Shown here one piece after another: positions 1 through 5,734 of a stretch of DNA of 13,355 bases (position 1 is the first letter of the stretch; each line of letters opens with the position of its first letter). A program made the translations under genes and the position numbers. Origin of the DNA: Gammaproteobacteria bacterium (GTDB lineage: Bacteria; Pseudomonadota; Gammaproteobacteria; SURF-13); contig JAMCTV010000072.1 of assembly GCA_023381235.1 (NCBI GenBank), forward strand, positions 1 to 13,355, in the 5' to 3' direction. Under the pieces are notes generated by a model. The model was not told the DNA's origin. It did no database searches and worked only from the letters and a program-made list of their open reading frames with translations.

Positions 1-50
1 CCGGATTTTGATTCCGGCATTCCCAGGTTCGAATCCTGGCACCCCAGCCA
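1..50 (+). tRNA. tRNA-Gln (anticodon UUG), 3' portion
   Basis: This is the 3' part of a tRNA cut by the window edge. It starts at the anticodon stem: CCGGA (1-5), a seven-base loop TTTTGAT with anticodon TTG, then TCCGG (13-17). A short variable region follows, then a T arm with stem CCAGG/CCTGG and loop TTCGAAT (28-34). The acceptor 3' strand is 40-46, the discriminator is G47, and CCA is encoded at 48-50. The UUG anticodon and the ACCCCAG-CCA end match bacterial tRNA-Gln. A tRNA-Gln just before prs is a familiar gammaproteobacterial arrangement. The gap to prs is short, so read-through from the tRNA into prs is possible. Confidence 0.93.
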
Positions 51-101
51 AAGTAAAGTAAGGATAGCCATCACAATCTTATAGAGGCGAAGGGGAAAAT
101 T

Positions 102-1055
102 GTGAGTGACGGCAAGATGATGGTGTTTTCCGGCAATGCCAACCGGCCGCTGGCCGAGAGCATCGCCAATTATCTCAACCTGCCGCTGGGCAAGGCCGTG
201 GTGGGCCGGTTCAGCGACGGCGAGGTGCTGGTCGAGATCATGGAAAACGTGCGCGGCCAGGATGTGTTCGTGGTACAGCCCACCTGTGCGCCGACCAATG
301 ACAATCTCATGGAGCTGCTGGTGATGATAGACGCCATGCGCCGCTCCTCCGCCTACCGCGTCACCGCCGTTGTTCCCTACTTCGGTTACTCGCGCCAGGA
401 TCGCAGGCCGCGCTCCGCGCGCGTGCCGATCACCGCCAAGGTGGTGGCCAACATGTTCGAGAGCGTGGGCGTTGACCGGCTGGTCACGGTGGATTTGCAC
501 GCCGACCAGATACAGGGCTTCTTCGATATTCCGGTGGACAACGTGTACGCCTCGCCGGTGCTGCTGGGCGACGTGTGGAAGCACAAATCCAATGACCTGA
601 TCGTGGTGTCGCCCGACGTGGGCGGCGTGGTGCGCGCACGCGCCATCGCCAAAAACCTGGACGATGCCGAGCTCGCCATCATAGACAAGCGCCGCCCGCG
701 CCCCAACGAGGCCAAGGTGATGAACGTGATCGGCGACGTGGAAGGTCGCGCGTGCATACTGGTGGACGACCTGGTGGACACCGCCGGCACGCTGTGCGAG
801 GCGGCGCGCGCGTTGAAGGAAAAGGGCGCGGCCAAGGTCGTCGCCTACTGCACGCACCCGGTGCTGTCCGGCCCGGCCGTGGCCAACATCGAAAAATCCA
901 TGCTCGACGAACTGGTCGTCACCGACACCATACCCTTGCGTCCTGAGGCCAGAAATTGCAAGCGCATCCGCCAGCTCAGCATCGCCGAGATGCTGGCCGA
1001 GACCATACGCCGCATCAGCCGCGAAGAGTCGGTCAGCTCGCTGTTTATGGATTAG
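102..1055 (+). CDS. prs: Ribose-phosphate pyrophosphokinase (PRPP synthetase)
   Basis: Cytosolic enzyme that transfers pyrophosphate from ATP to ribose 5-phosphate, giving PRPP for purine, pyrimidine, NAD, histidine and tryptophan synthesis. The 317-residue product is close to the E. coli length of 315. Visible motifs are GRFSDGE (35-41), CAPTNDNLMEL (62-72), the flexible catalytic loop around YSRQDRRPRSARVPI (96-110), the metal-site segment DLHADQIQGFF (131-141) and the PRPP loop VDDLVDTAGT (221-230). The last loop has Ala where E. coli has Gly, a common variant. The GTG start at 102 is chosen because AAGGGG (90-95) lies six bases upstream and the N-terminus then lines up with E. coli Prs; the ATG at 117 is too far from that site. 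The gene lies 51 bp after tRNA-Gln and ahead of rplY-pth-ychF, its usual neighbours. Confidence 0.98.
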   Translation: MSDGKMMVFSGNANRPLAESIANYLNLPLGKAVVGRFSDGEVLVEIMENVRGQDVFVVQPTCAPTNDNLMELLVMIDAMRRSSAYRVTAVVPYFGYSRQDRRPRSARVPITAKVVANMFESVGVDRLVTVDLHADQIQGFFDIPVDNVYASPVLLGDVWKHKSNDLIVVSPDVGGVVRARAIAKNLDDAELAIIDKRRPRPNEAKVMNVIGDVEGRACILVDDLVDTAGTLCEAARALKEKGAAKVVAYCTHPVLSGPAVANIEKSMLDELVVTDTIPLRPEARNCKRIRQLSIAEMLAETIRRISREESVSSLFMD

Positions 1056-1087
1056 TGTTTTCTTGCTCAACCCCCTCGCTGCGCTCG

Positions 1088-1107
1088 ACCCCCTTTGAAA
1101 AGGGGGT
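1088..1107. repeat. C/G-tract hairpin downstream of prs
   Basis: ACCCCCTT (1088-1095) and AAGGGGGT (1100-1107) form a perfect 8-bp stem around TGAA; an extra T-A pair can close it further. It sits 33 bases past the prs stop. No T run follows on either strand, so it is not a convincing intrinsic terminator. It may still act as an mRNA 3'-end stabiliser or be part of a dispersed intergenic repeat together with the next palindrome. Confidence 0.6.
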
Positions 1108-1115
1108 GGCCATGA

Positions 1116-1150
1116 GCCCTTCGACGGAGCTCAGGGCTCCGTCGAAGGGC
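1116..1150. repeat. Perfect 15-bp palindrome between prs and rplY
   Basis: GCCCTTCGACGGAGC (1116-1130) and its exact reverse complement (1136-1150) flank a five-base loop TCAGG. A smaller hairpin, GGCCG-AA-CGGCC (1148-1159), overlaps its right end. The words CCTTCGAC, GCTCAGG and CGAACGG in this order remind me of short repeats scattered between genes in many environmental bacterial genomes; that resemblance is from memory and unchecked. There is no T tract, so termination by this hairpin alone is unlikely. The rest of the 243-bp spacer, apart from the rplY promoter, shows nothing else I can name. Confidence 0.7.
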
Positions 1151-1222
1151 CGAACGGCCGGGGATTTGGGCCGCAGCGCCAAGCCGCACTGCACTAGTCC
1201 CGTTCCCCGCCCCCTGCATTCC

Positions 1223-1231
1223 TGTTATAAT
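1223..1231 (+). promoter_or_regulatory. Extended -10 promoter for rplY
   Basis: TG-T-TATAAT: a perfect sigma70 -10 hexamer at 1226-1231 preceded by the TGn extension at 1223-1225. The -35 position, 17 bp upstream at 1203-1208, reads TTCCCC and is weak, which is typical of extended -10 promoters. The predicted start near 1238 gives a leader of about 60 nt before the rplY ATG. The ribosome site GGAG lies at 1289-1292. This suggests rplY-pth-ychF can be transcribed separately from prs. Confidence 0.7.
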
Positions 1232-1298
1232 AATCAGCTTTTTCACGGTATGCGTCTGGTCGCGGGCGCGTGCCTTAATAACTTGACTGGAGATAACC

Positions 1299-1985
1299 AT
1301 GGCTATTGATTTCGAACTGGTTGCAGAAACGCGCAACGCCAAGGGCAAGGGTGCGAGCCGCCGCCTGCGTCGCGCGGACAAGGTGCCGGGCATCATCTAC
1401 GGCGGCGAAAAGCCCGCCGTATCCGTGATACTGGAGCATAATTCGCTGCTCAAGCATTTGGAGCACGAGGCGTTTTACTCGCACATCCTCACCGTCAAGC
1501 TGGACGGCAAGGAAGAAAAGGCGGTGTTGCGCGATTTGCAGCGCCATCCGCACAAGCCGCGCATCGTGCACCTGGATTTGCAGCGCGTGAGCGCCACCCA
1601 GAAACTGCGCATGCGCGTACCGCTGCACTTCACCGGCGCCGATATTGCGCCGGGCGTGAAGCAGTCGGGCGGCGTGGTGTCGCATCTGATCAGCGACCTG
1701 GAAGTGTCCTGCTTCCCGCAGCATCTGCCGGAGTTCATCGAGGTGGATTTGTCGCAGGTGAAGTTGAACGAGTCGGTGCATCTTTCCCACCTGAAGCTGT
1801 CGGAAGGCGTGGAACTGGTGGCGCTGGCGCATGGCGACGACCGCGCCGTGGCCTCGATCCACATGCCGCGCGTGGTCGAGGAAGAAAAGCCTGTGGTGGC
1901 GGAGGTCGCGCCTGCCGAAGGTCAGCCTGCCGCTGCGCCAGCCGCCGCCGAGGCCAAGCCGGCAGCGGGCGGCAAGAAGGAATAA
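1299..1985 (+). CDS. rplY: 50S ribosomal protein L25, long CTC-type form
   Basis: Binds 5S rRNA in the large ribosomal subunit. The 228-residue product is much longer than the 94-residue E. coli L25 and has the two-domain CTC/TL5 layout. The N-terminal 5S-binding barrel covers about residues 1-95 (AETRNAKGKGASRRLRR near the start, GIIYGGE, LRDLQRHP, HLDL). A beta-rich C-terminal domain of about 95-190 follows (VPLHFTGAD, GVVSHLISDLEVSC, LPEFIEVDLS). The last 35 or so residues are a low-complexity Ala/Pro/Glu/Lys tail, probably disordered. The ATG has GGAG seven bases upstream. Its own promoter lies just before it, and pth follows after 21 bp, so co-transcription of the two translation-related genes is likely. 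Confidence 0.97.
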   Translation: MAIDFELVAETRNAKGKGASRRLRRADKVPGIIYGGEKPAVSVILEHNSLLKHLEHEAFYSHILTVKLDGKEEKAVLRDLQRHPHKPRIVHLDLQRVSATQKLRMRVPLHFTGADIAPGVKQSGGVVSHLISDLEVSCFPQHLPEFIEVDLSQVKLNESVHLSHLKLSEGVELVALAHGDDRAVASIHMPRVVEEEKPVVAEVAPAEGQPAAAPAAAEAKPAAGGKKE

Positions 1986-2006
1986 CGCTCGCCGGGACGC
2001 GCCGCG

Positions 2007-2582
<576 letters not shown>

Positions 2583-2595
2583 AGGAAAACTTCCA

Positions 2596-3687
2596 GTGGG
2601 ATTCAAGTGCGGTATTGTCGGCCTGCCCAACGTGGGCAAGTCCACCTTGTTCAACGCGCTCACCAAGGCGGGCATCGCGGCGGAGAATTATCCGTTCTGC
2701 ACCATTGAGCCTAACGTCGGCATCGTGCCGGTGCCCGACCCGCGGCTCGATGCGCTGTCCGCCATCGTCAAGCCGCAGAAAGTGGTGCCGACCGTGATCG
2801 AGTTCGTGGACATCGCGGGACTGGTGGCGGGCGCCTCCAAGGGCGAGGGACTGGGCAACAAATTCCTCGCGCACATCCGCGAGACCGACGCCGTCGCGCA
2901 GGTGGTGCGTTGCTTCGAAGACGCCAACGTGGTGCACGTGGCGGGCAAGGTCGCGCCGCTGTCGGATATCGAAGTCATCAACACCGAATTGGCGCTGGCC
3001 GATCTCGACACCGTGGACAAGGCATTGCTGCGCGCGGGCAAGGCAAGCAAGGCGGGCGATAAGGAAGCGCTGGTGCAGAAGGCGCTGCTGGAGCGGGTGC
3101 ATGCGTGTTTGAATGAGGGCAAGCCGGTGCGCGCGCTCGCGCTTACAGCCGATGAAAGAAAACACCTGCGCGAGTTTCAGTTGCTCACCGCCAAGCCGGC
3201 CTTGTATGTGGCCAACGTGGCCGAGGACGGTTTTACCAATAATCCGTATCTCGACCTGGTGCGCAATCACGCCGCGCAGGAAGGTGCGGCGGCGGTCGCG
3301 GTATGCGCCGCCATCGAGTCCGAGATCGCGGAACTGGCGGATGACGAGAAGGTGGAGTTTCTAAAGGAACTGGGCCTGGAAGAGCCGGGCCTGAACCGCG
3401 TGATCCGCGCCGGATACCAGTTGTTGGGTTTGCAGACCTACTTTACCGCCGGCGTAAAAGAGGTGCGCGCCTGGACCGTGTCCATAGGCGCCACTGCGCC
3501 GCAGGCGGCGGGTGCAATCCACTCGGATTTCGAGCACGGCTTTATCCGTGCCGAGGTGATTGCCTTTGACGACTTTATTAAGCACCGCGGCGAACAGGGC
3601 GCCAAGGAAGCGGGCAAGTGGCGTCTGGAAGGCAAAGAATACGTGGTGCAGGACGGCGACGTGATGCACTTCAGGTTTAATGTGTAA
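2596..3687 (+). CDS. ychF: Ribosome-binding ATPase YchF (OLA1 family)
   Basis: Obg-like P-loop protein that prefers ATP to GTP, binds ribosomes and has been linked to translation control and oxidative-stress responses. The 363 residues equal the E. coli length. The P-loop GLPNVGKST begins at residue 9, the switch II segment reads DIAGLV, and the nucleotide-specificity motif is NVAE (NxxE) in place of the GTPase NKxD. A helical coiled-coil insert fills the middle, and a C-terminal TGS domain ends in EYVVQDGDVMHFRFNV. The start is a GTG with AAGGAAA (2582-2588) upstream, 13 bp after pth. pth-ychF is a standard pair. No clear terminator follows; the next element is an inverted repeat. Confidence 0.97.
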   Translation: MGFKCGIVGLPNVGKSTLFNALTKAGIAAENYPFCTIEPNVGIVPVPDPRLDALSAIVKPQKVVPTVIEFVDIAGLVAGASKGEGLGNKFLAHIRETDAVAQVVRCFEDANVVHVAGKVAPLSDIEVINTELALADLDTVDKALLRAGKASKAGDKEALVQKALLERVHACLNEGKPVRALALTADERKHLREFQLLTAKPALYVANVAEDGFTNNPYLDLVRNHAAQEGAAAVAVCAAIESEIAELADDEKVEFLKELGLEEPGLNRVIRAGYQLLGLQTYFTAGVKEVRAWTVSIGATAPQAAGAIHSDFEHGFIRAEVIAFDDFIKHRGEQGAKEAGKWRLEGKEYVVQDGDVMHFRFNV

Positions 3688-3690
3688 AAT

Positions 3691-3810
3691 ACAGTAACGA
3701 GTGGCTAGTAGCGAGTAGCGAGGGACGTTTATAATAACTAGCCGGACAATCCAAGAAAAACGTTTATTTTTGTTTTTACTCGCCCCTCGCTACTCGTCAC
3801 TCGCCACTGT
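3691..3810. repeat. 120-bp inverted-repeat element (MITE-like) before tRNA-Met
   Basis: Imperfect inverted repeats bound this spacer. The left arm 3691-3727 begins ACAGTAACGAGTGG; the right arm 3781-3810 ends CACTCGCCACTGT. The reverse complement of the right arm matches the left arm over most of about 30 bases, with one 7-bp length difference explained by a tandem TAGCGAG (3709-3715 and 3716-3722). The 53-bp centre is AT-rich, with a TATAAT (3730-3735) and T runs near 3765-3778. There is no ORF and no convincing target-site duplication. It could be a non-autonomous mobile element, a dispersed intergenic repeat, or a transcript-end hairpin for ychF. The TATAAT could in principle serve the tRNA downstream, but no good -35 precedes it. 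Confidence 0.6.
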
Positions 3811-3815
3811 TTCAA

Positions 3816-3892
3816 GGCTATGTAGCTCAGTTGGTCAGAGCGCGGCACTCATAATGCTGAGGTCGGTGGTTCGAGCCCACCCATAGCCACCA
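3816..3892 (+). tRNA. tRNA-Met (CAU), elongator
   Basis: A complete 77-nt cloverleaf. The acceptor stem GGCTATG pairs with CATAGCC (3882-3888); the discriminator is A3889 and CCA is encoded. The D arm is GCTCAGTTGGTCAGAGC. The anticodon stem CGGCA/TGCTG (one G-U pair) closes the loop CTCATAA with anticodon CAT. The T arm is GGTGG-TTCGAGC-CCACC. The GGCTA acceptor and overall match to E. coli metT indicate the elongator methionine tRNA. It is neither initiator (which would begin CGCGGGG with a C-A mismatch) nor the lysidine-modified Ile tRNA (which would begin GGCCC). Confidence 0.96.
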
Positions 3893-3939
3893 GTATTCAT
3901 ACGTTTCAATTTCTCTTCCGGAAGTTGCTGTGCATTTGG

Positions 3940-3981
3940 CAACCACCGGCCTCGCCATTTGAAATGCTGAGGCCGGGGTTG
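3940..3981. repeat. Long hairpin downstream of tRNA-Met
   Basis: CAACCACCGGCCTC (3940-3953) pairs with GAGGCCGGGGTTG (3969-3981) with one bulged A, and the enclosed CATTTGAAATG adds an inner stem. The right arm overlaps the tRNA-like block described below. No T run follows, so classic intrinsic termination is not supported, although a strong structure here could mark the tRNA transcript end. Confidence 0.65.
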
Positions 3982-4005
3982 GCGACGGCCATCCTGGCCG
4001 TCGCC
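3981..4005. repeat. 11-bp palindrome with AGGAT loop (minus orientation)
   Basis: GGCGACGGCCA (3981-3991) and TGGCCGTCGCC (3995-4005) are exact reverse complements around TCC. On the minus strand the apex reads GGCC-AGGAT-GGCC, the same loop type as several hairpins after miaB (8256-8466). It sits inside the segment that interrupts the tRNA-like remnant. Confidence 0.7.
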
Positions 4006-4027
4006 CTGCGGGCGCGCTTCACGCATC

Positions 4028-4050
4028 CGGTTTTGCTCCCGGTAAAACCG
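4028..4050. repeat. Small hairpin CGGTTTT/AAAACCG
   Basis: CGGTTTT (4028-4034) pairs with AAAACCG (4044-4050), extendable by one G-U and one C-G pair to leave a five-base loop. Read on the minus strand it lies downstream of the ParA gene, which ends at 4083, but the T-rich arm is inside the stem and no separate T tract follows. It may be part of the same palindromic repeat as the preceding hairpin. Confidence 0.5.
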
Positions 4051-4082
4051 TCGAGCCCCTATAGCCGCCCGTAAACCGCTCC

Positions 4083-4793
4083 CTACAATGGATTGCCGGC
4101 GTTGGCGCGGTAGCTGCTGAGAAAGGCGACTTCCTGGCCCATGGTTTCATTCTGATCCAGCCAGGCGATCAGTGACAACCACTGCGCGCGGTCGCGTTGC
4201 GCGGTCATGCCGGTCATTTCAAAAATACCGATGCCGTCCTGCGCGGCGCGGATATAGTTTTGCGTGTCGCGGAATTTCGCCACAAAAGGCAGTTTGAGGG
4301 TGGCGAGAAACCGTTCCAGCTTGTGAAATACTTCAGTGTGCTCGCGCACGCGATTGGCGACCACGGCGAGGCGGATGTTTTTGCTGCGCACCTTGGCTGC
4401 CAACAACAACACCTGGATGAAATGCGCCGTGGCGTGGATGTCAATCGGCGAGGGCAGCACCGGCACAAGAATGGCGTCCACCTGCCGGGTGTGTTCGGCG
4501 AGCTTTAAATCACTCAAGCCGGCGGGGACGTCAATAATCACGCGCTCCGTGTCCGGCGGTAGTTTCATCTGGAAACTGCGCGTCATGTCGGAGCGCATCT
4601 GGTGGGGGGCGATGCCGTAGATGCGCGGGCGCTCCACCGGACGCTGGCTCAGCCACCTCATGCCGGAGCCTTGCGGGTCATGGTCCATCAATACGGTGGT
4701 GTAACCGTGCGCGGCATAATAGCTGGCAAGGTTCGTAGTGAGGGTGGTTTTGCCGCAGCCCCCTTTCGAATTGACGACCAGGATTCTCTGCAC
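4083..4793 (-). CDS. Orphan ParA/MinD-family ATPase
   Basis: P-loop ATPase of the ParA/Soj/MinD group, which position cargo such as plasmids, chromosomes, chemoreceptor arrays or microcompartments through ATP-dependent dimers. Of 236 residues, the deviant Walker A motif KGGCGKTT covers 10-17, with the signature lysine at 10. A DHDPQGSG segment near 37-44 matches the Walker A' region, and VIIDVPAGL (about 85-93) is Walker B. No N-terminal DNA-binding domain is present, so it is the short form. The GTG start at 4793 has AGAGAGGG six bases upstream. There is no ParB partner and no recognisable cargo gene beside it, so its cargo cannot be named. It stands alone between tRNA-Met and slyD on the opposite strand, which would suit a gene acquired at a tRNA but does not prove it. 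Confidence 0.85.
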   Translation of the reverse strand: MQRILVVNSKGGCGKTTLTTNLASYYAAHGYTTVLMDHDPQGSGMRWLSQRPVERPRIYGIAPHQMRSDMTRSFQMKLPPDTERVIIDVPAGLSDLKLAEHTRQVDAILVPVLPSPIDIHATAHFIQVLLLAAKVRSKNIRLAVVANRVREHTEVFHKLERFLATLKLPFVAKFRDTQNYIRAAQDGIGIFEMTGMTAQRDRAQWLSLIAWLDQNETMGQEVAFLSSYRANAGNPL

Positions 4794-4873
4794 GTGCCGC
4801 CCTCTCTGGCATAAGTAACAAGGAGTCAGCGGCGTGAGTTGACGTGCCGCTGCCGCTCATCCCTGTGAGCTAC

Positions 4874-4902
4874 ACAATAATAAAGGGTTTTGCGTATGTC
4901 CA
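4874..4902 (-). promoter_or_regulatory. Candidate promoter of the ParA gene
   Basis: On the minus strand TGGACA (4902-4897, five of six to the -35 consensus) is followed after 17 bp by TATTGT (4879-4874, four of six to the -10). The predicted start near 4866 would give a leader of about 70 nt before the GTG. The remainder of the 257-bp spacer holds the dyad at 4988-5029 and a G/C-rich stretch at 4915-4945 with no structure I can name. Confidence 0.5.
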
Positions 4903-4987
4903 GCTTTATGTTGCGCGCTGGCTGTGCGGCGGGCCGGGCGGGGGTGAATTTTTCTGCCAAATCAAATAGAAGATATGCGTTCGACAA

Positions 4988-5029
4988 CTATATATTGTGT
5001 GTCACTATCTTCATAGTGACTGTATATAG
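4988..5029. repeat. AT-rich dyad upstream of the ParA gene
   Basis: GTCACTAT (5001-5008) and ATAGTGAC (5013-5020) form a perfect 8-bp palindrome around CTTC. Outside it CTATATA (4988-4994) and TATATAG (5023-5029) form a second inverted pair, offset by unequal spacers of 6 and 2 bases. The element lies 22 bp past the slyD stop and about 90 bp upstream of the ParA promoter candidate. It has no T run. It could be a protein-binding operator, a centromere-like site, or a 3'-end hairpin of slyD. Confidence 0.6.
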
Positions 5030-5050
5030 AGTGCAGAGTAGATTCAGGCG

Positions 5051-5557
5051 CTAAAAAACCGCGAAGAATAATTTTTTAATGTGATGCCCGCCGTGGCCAT
5101 GAACGTGTCCGTGCGCCAGCTCTTCCTCACTGGCATCGCGCACGTCCAGAATCTCTACGTCGAAGTGCAGGGTCCTGCCCGCGAGCGGATGATTGCCGTC
5201 CAGCGTAACACTGTCGTCCGTGACTTTGACTATGGTGAGAGTCATCGGGCCGTGATTGCCCTGCGTTTGCACCTGTACGCCGGGCGCGAGGCGCATATCG
5301 CTGGGGAAGTGTTTGCGCGGCGCGTCGAAGATGGCGTCCGGGTTTTTCTCGCCGTAGCCCTCGGCGGCGCTGATTGTCACTGAGGACTGGAAACCGGCGC
5401 TGTTGCCTTCGAGCGCCTTTTCCAGGCCGGGGATGATGTTGCCGTGGCCGTGCAGATAGCCCAGTGGTTCGCCGCCCGCGCTGCTGTCGAGTACCTCGCC
5501 GCTGTCATCGGTGAGCGTGTAGTGCAGGGTGACGACGGTATTGTGCGCGACTTTCAT
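5051..5557 (-). CDS. slyD: SlyD-type FKBP peptidyl-prolyl cis-trans isomerase
   Basis: Cytosolic folding helper that isomerises prolyl bonds, shows chaperone activity and binds metals such as nickel. The 168-residue product follows the SlyD pattern: an FKBP half (VVTLHYTLTDDSGEVLDSS, then PLGYLHGHGNIIPGLEKALEG), the inserted-in-flap chaperone domain at about 70-130, a return to the FKBP fold in DGNHPLAGRTLHFDVEILDVR, and the signature EELAHGHVHGHGGHH. E. coli SlyD continues with a long His/Cys tail; here that is replaced by nine residues, IKKLFFAVF. That ending looks like translated 3' sequence, since a TAA lies one frame away right after the HH codons. The ATG has AAGGA (5567-5571) upstream. 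It is divergent from amt and has its own promoter candidate. Confidence 0.92.
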   Translation of the reverse strand: MKVAHNTVVTLHYTLTDDSGEVLDSSAGGEPLGYLHGHGNIIPGLEKALEGNSAGFQSSVTISAAEGYGEKNPDAIFDAPRKHFPSDMRLAPGVQVQTQGNHGPMTLTIVKVTDDSVTLDGNHPLAGRTLHFDVEILDVRDASEEELAHGHVHGHGGHHIKKLFFAVF

Positions 5558-5591
5558 GATCTGTCCTTGCTAAATGAATTGCCAAATATTT

Positions 5592-5600
5592 ATTTTATCA
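5592..5600 (-). promoter_or_regulatory. Extended -10 promoter candidate for slyD
   Basis: On the minus strand TG-A-TAAAAT (5600-5592): a five-of-six -10 hexamer with the TGn extension. No good -35 lies 17 bp upstream. The region is AT-rich, and a TTGATA (5610-5605) overlaps it at the wrong spacing. Predicted start near 5585, leader about 27 nt, which leaves room for the AAGGA ribosome site. Confidence 0.5.
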
Positions 5601-5677
5601 TATTTATCAACGCGCCGAGCCGGATACGCGAAGCAGCGGCAGGGGGCGGCTGTGAAAATGACGCGGCCCGGTCTGGT

Positions 5678-5706
5678 TCGACATTGCGCCTGAAACGGCC
5701 TAAAAT
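5678..5706 (+). promoter_or_regulatory. Sigma70-type promoter of amt-miaB
   Basis: TCGACA (5678-5683, five of six) and TAAAAT (5701-5706, five of six) are separated by exactly 17 bp. The predicted start near 5713 gives a 22-nt leader containing AAGGGGGA (5723-5730) just before the GTG. No sigma54 GG-N10-GC element is evident, although amt genes in many proteobacteria are nitrogen-controlled through sigma54. This suggests expression that is not strictly nitrogen-gated. Confidence 0.65.
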
Positions 5707-5734
5707 TTGAATATTTGTCGGCAAGGGGGATTCC

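Larger units (their letters stand above)
3963..4073 (+). pseudogene. Possible interrupted remnant of the tRNA-Met 3' half
   Basis: Two blocks resemble consecutive parts of the upstream tRNA-Met. Block one (3963-3980) reads AATGCTGAGG, then CCGGGGTT, against AATGCTGAGG, then TCGGTGGTT, in the tRNA (3853-3871). Block two (4051-4073) reads TCGAGCCC, CT, ATAGCC, GCCCGTA, against TCGAGCCC, ACCC, ATAGCC, ACCAGTA (3871-3895). The blocks are in order but separated by about 70 bp carrying two hairpins. A duplicated tRNA 3' end is what site-specific integration at a tRNA leaves behind, so this may be an old attachment-site scar invaded by a palindromic repeat. The similarity is short and could be partly chance. 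Confidence 0.4.

Noticed and set aside
80..85. TATAGA as a dedicated prs -10 box
   Set aside because: Only a partial match, no -35 at proper spacing, and it would overlap the ribosome site region. Read-through from the tRNA is equally likely.
3755..3780. T-rich stretch after ychF as an intrinsic terminator
   Set aside because: The T runs lie inside the loop of the inverted repeat and are not directly preceded by a stable GC stem, so the terminator architecture is missing.
4792..4850. Direct repeat ACGTGCCGC (4792-4800 and 4842-4850) around the ParA start
   Set aside because: Only nine bases in a GC-rich context and two copies. Too weak to claim an operator or iteron.
4981..5010. Plus-strand promoter TCGACA...CACTAT
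   Set aside because: The -10 match is poor and no plus-strand gene follows; downstream sequence is the antisense of slyD.
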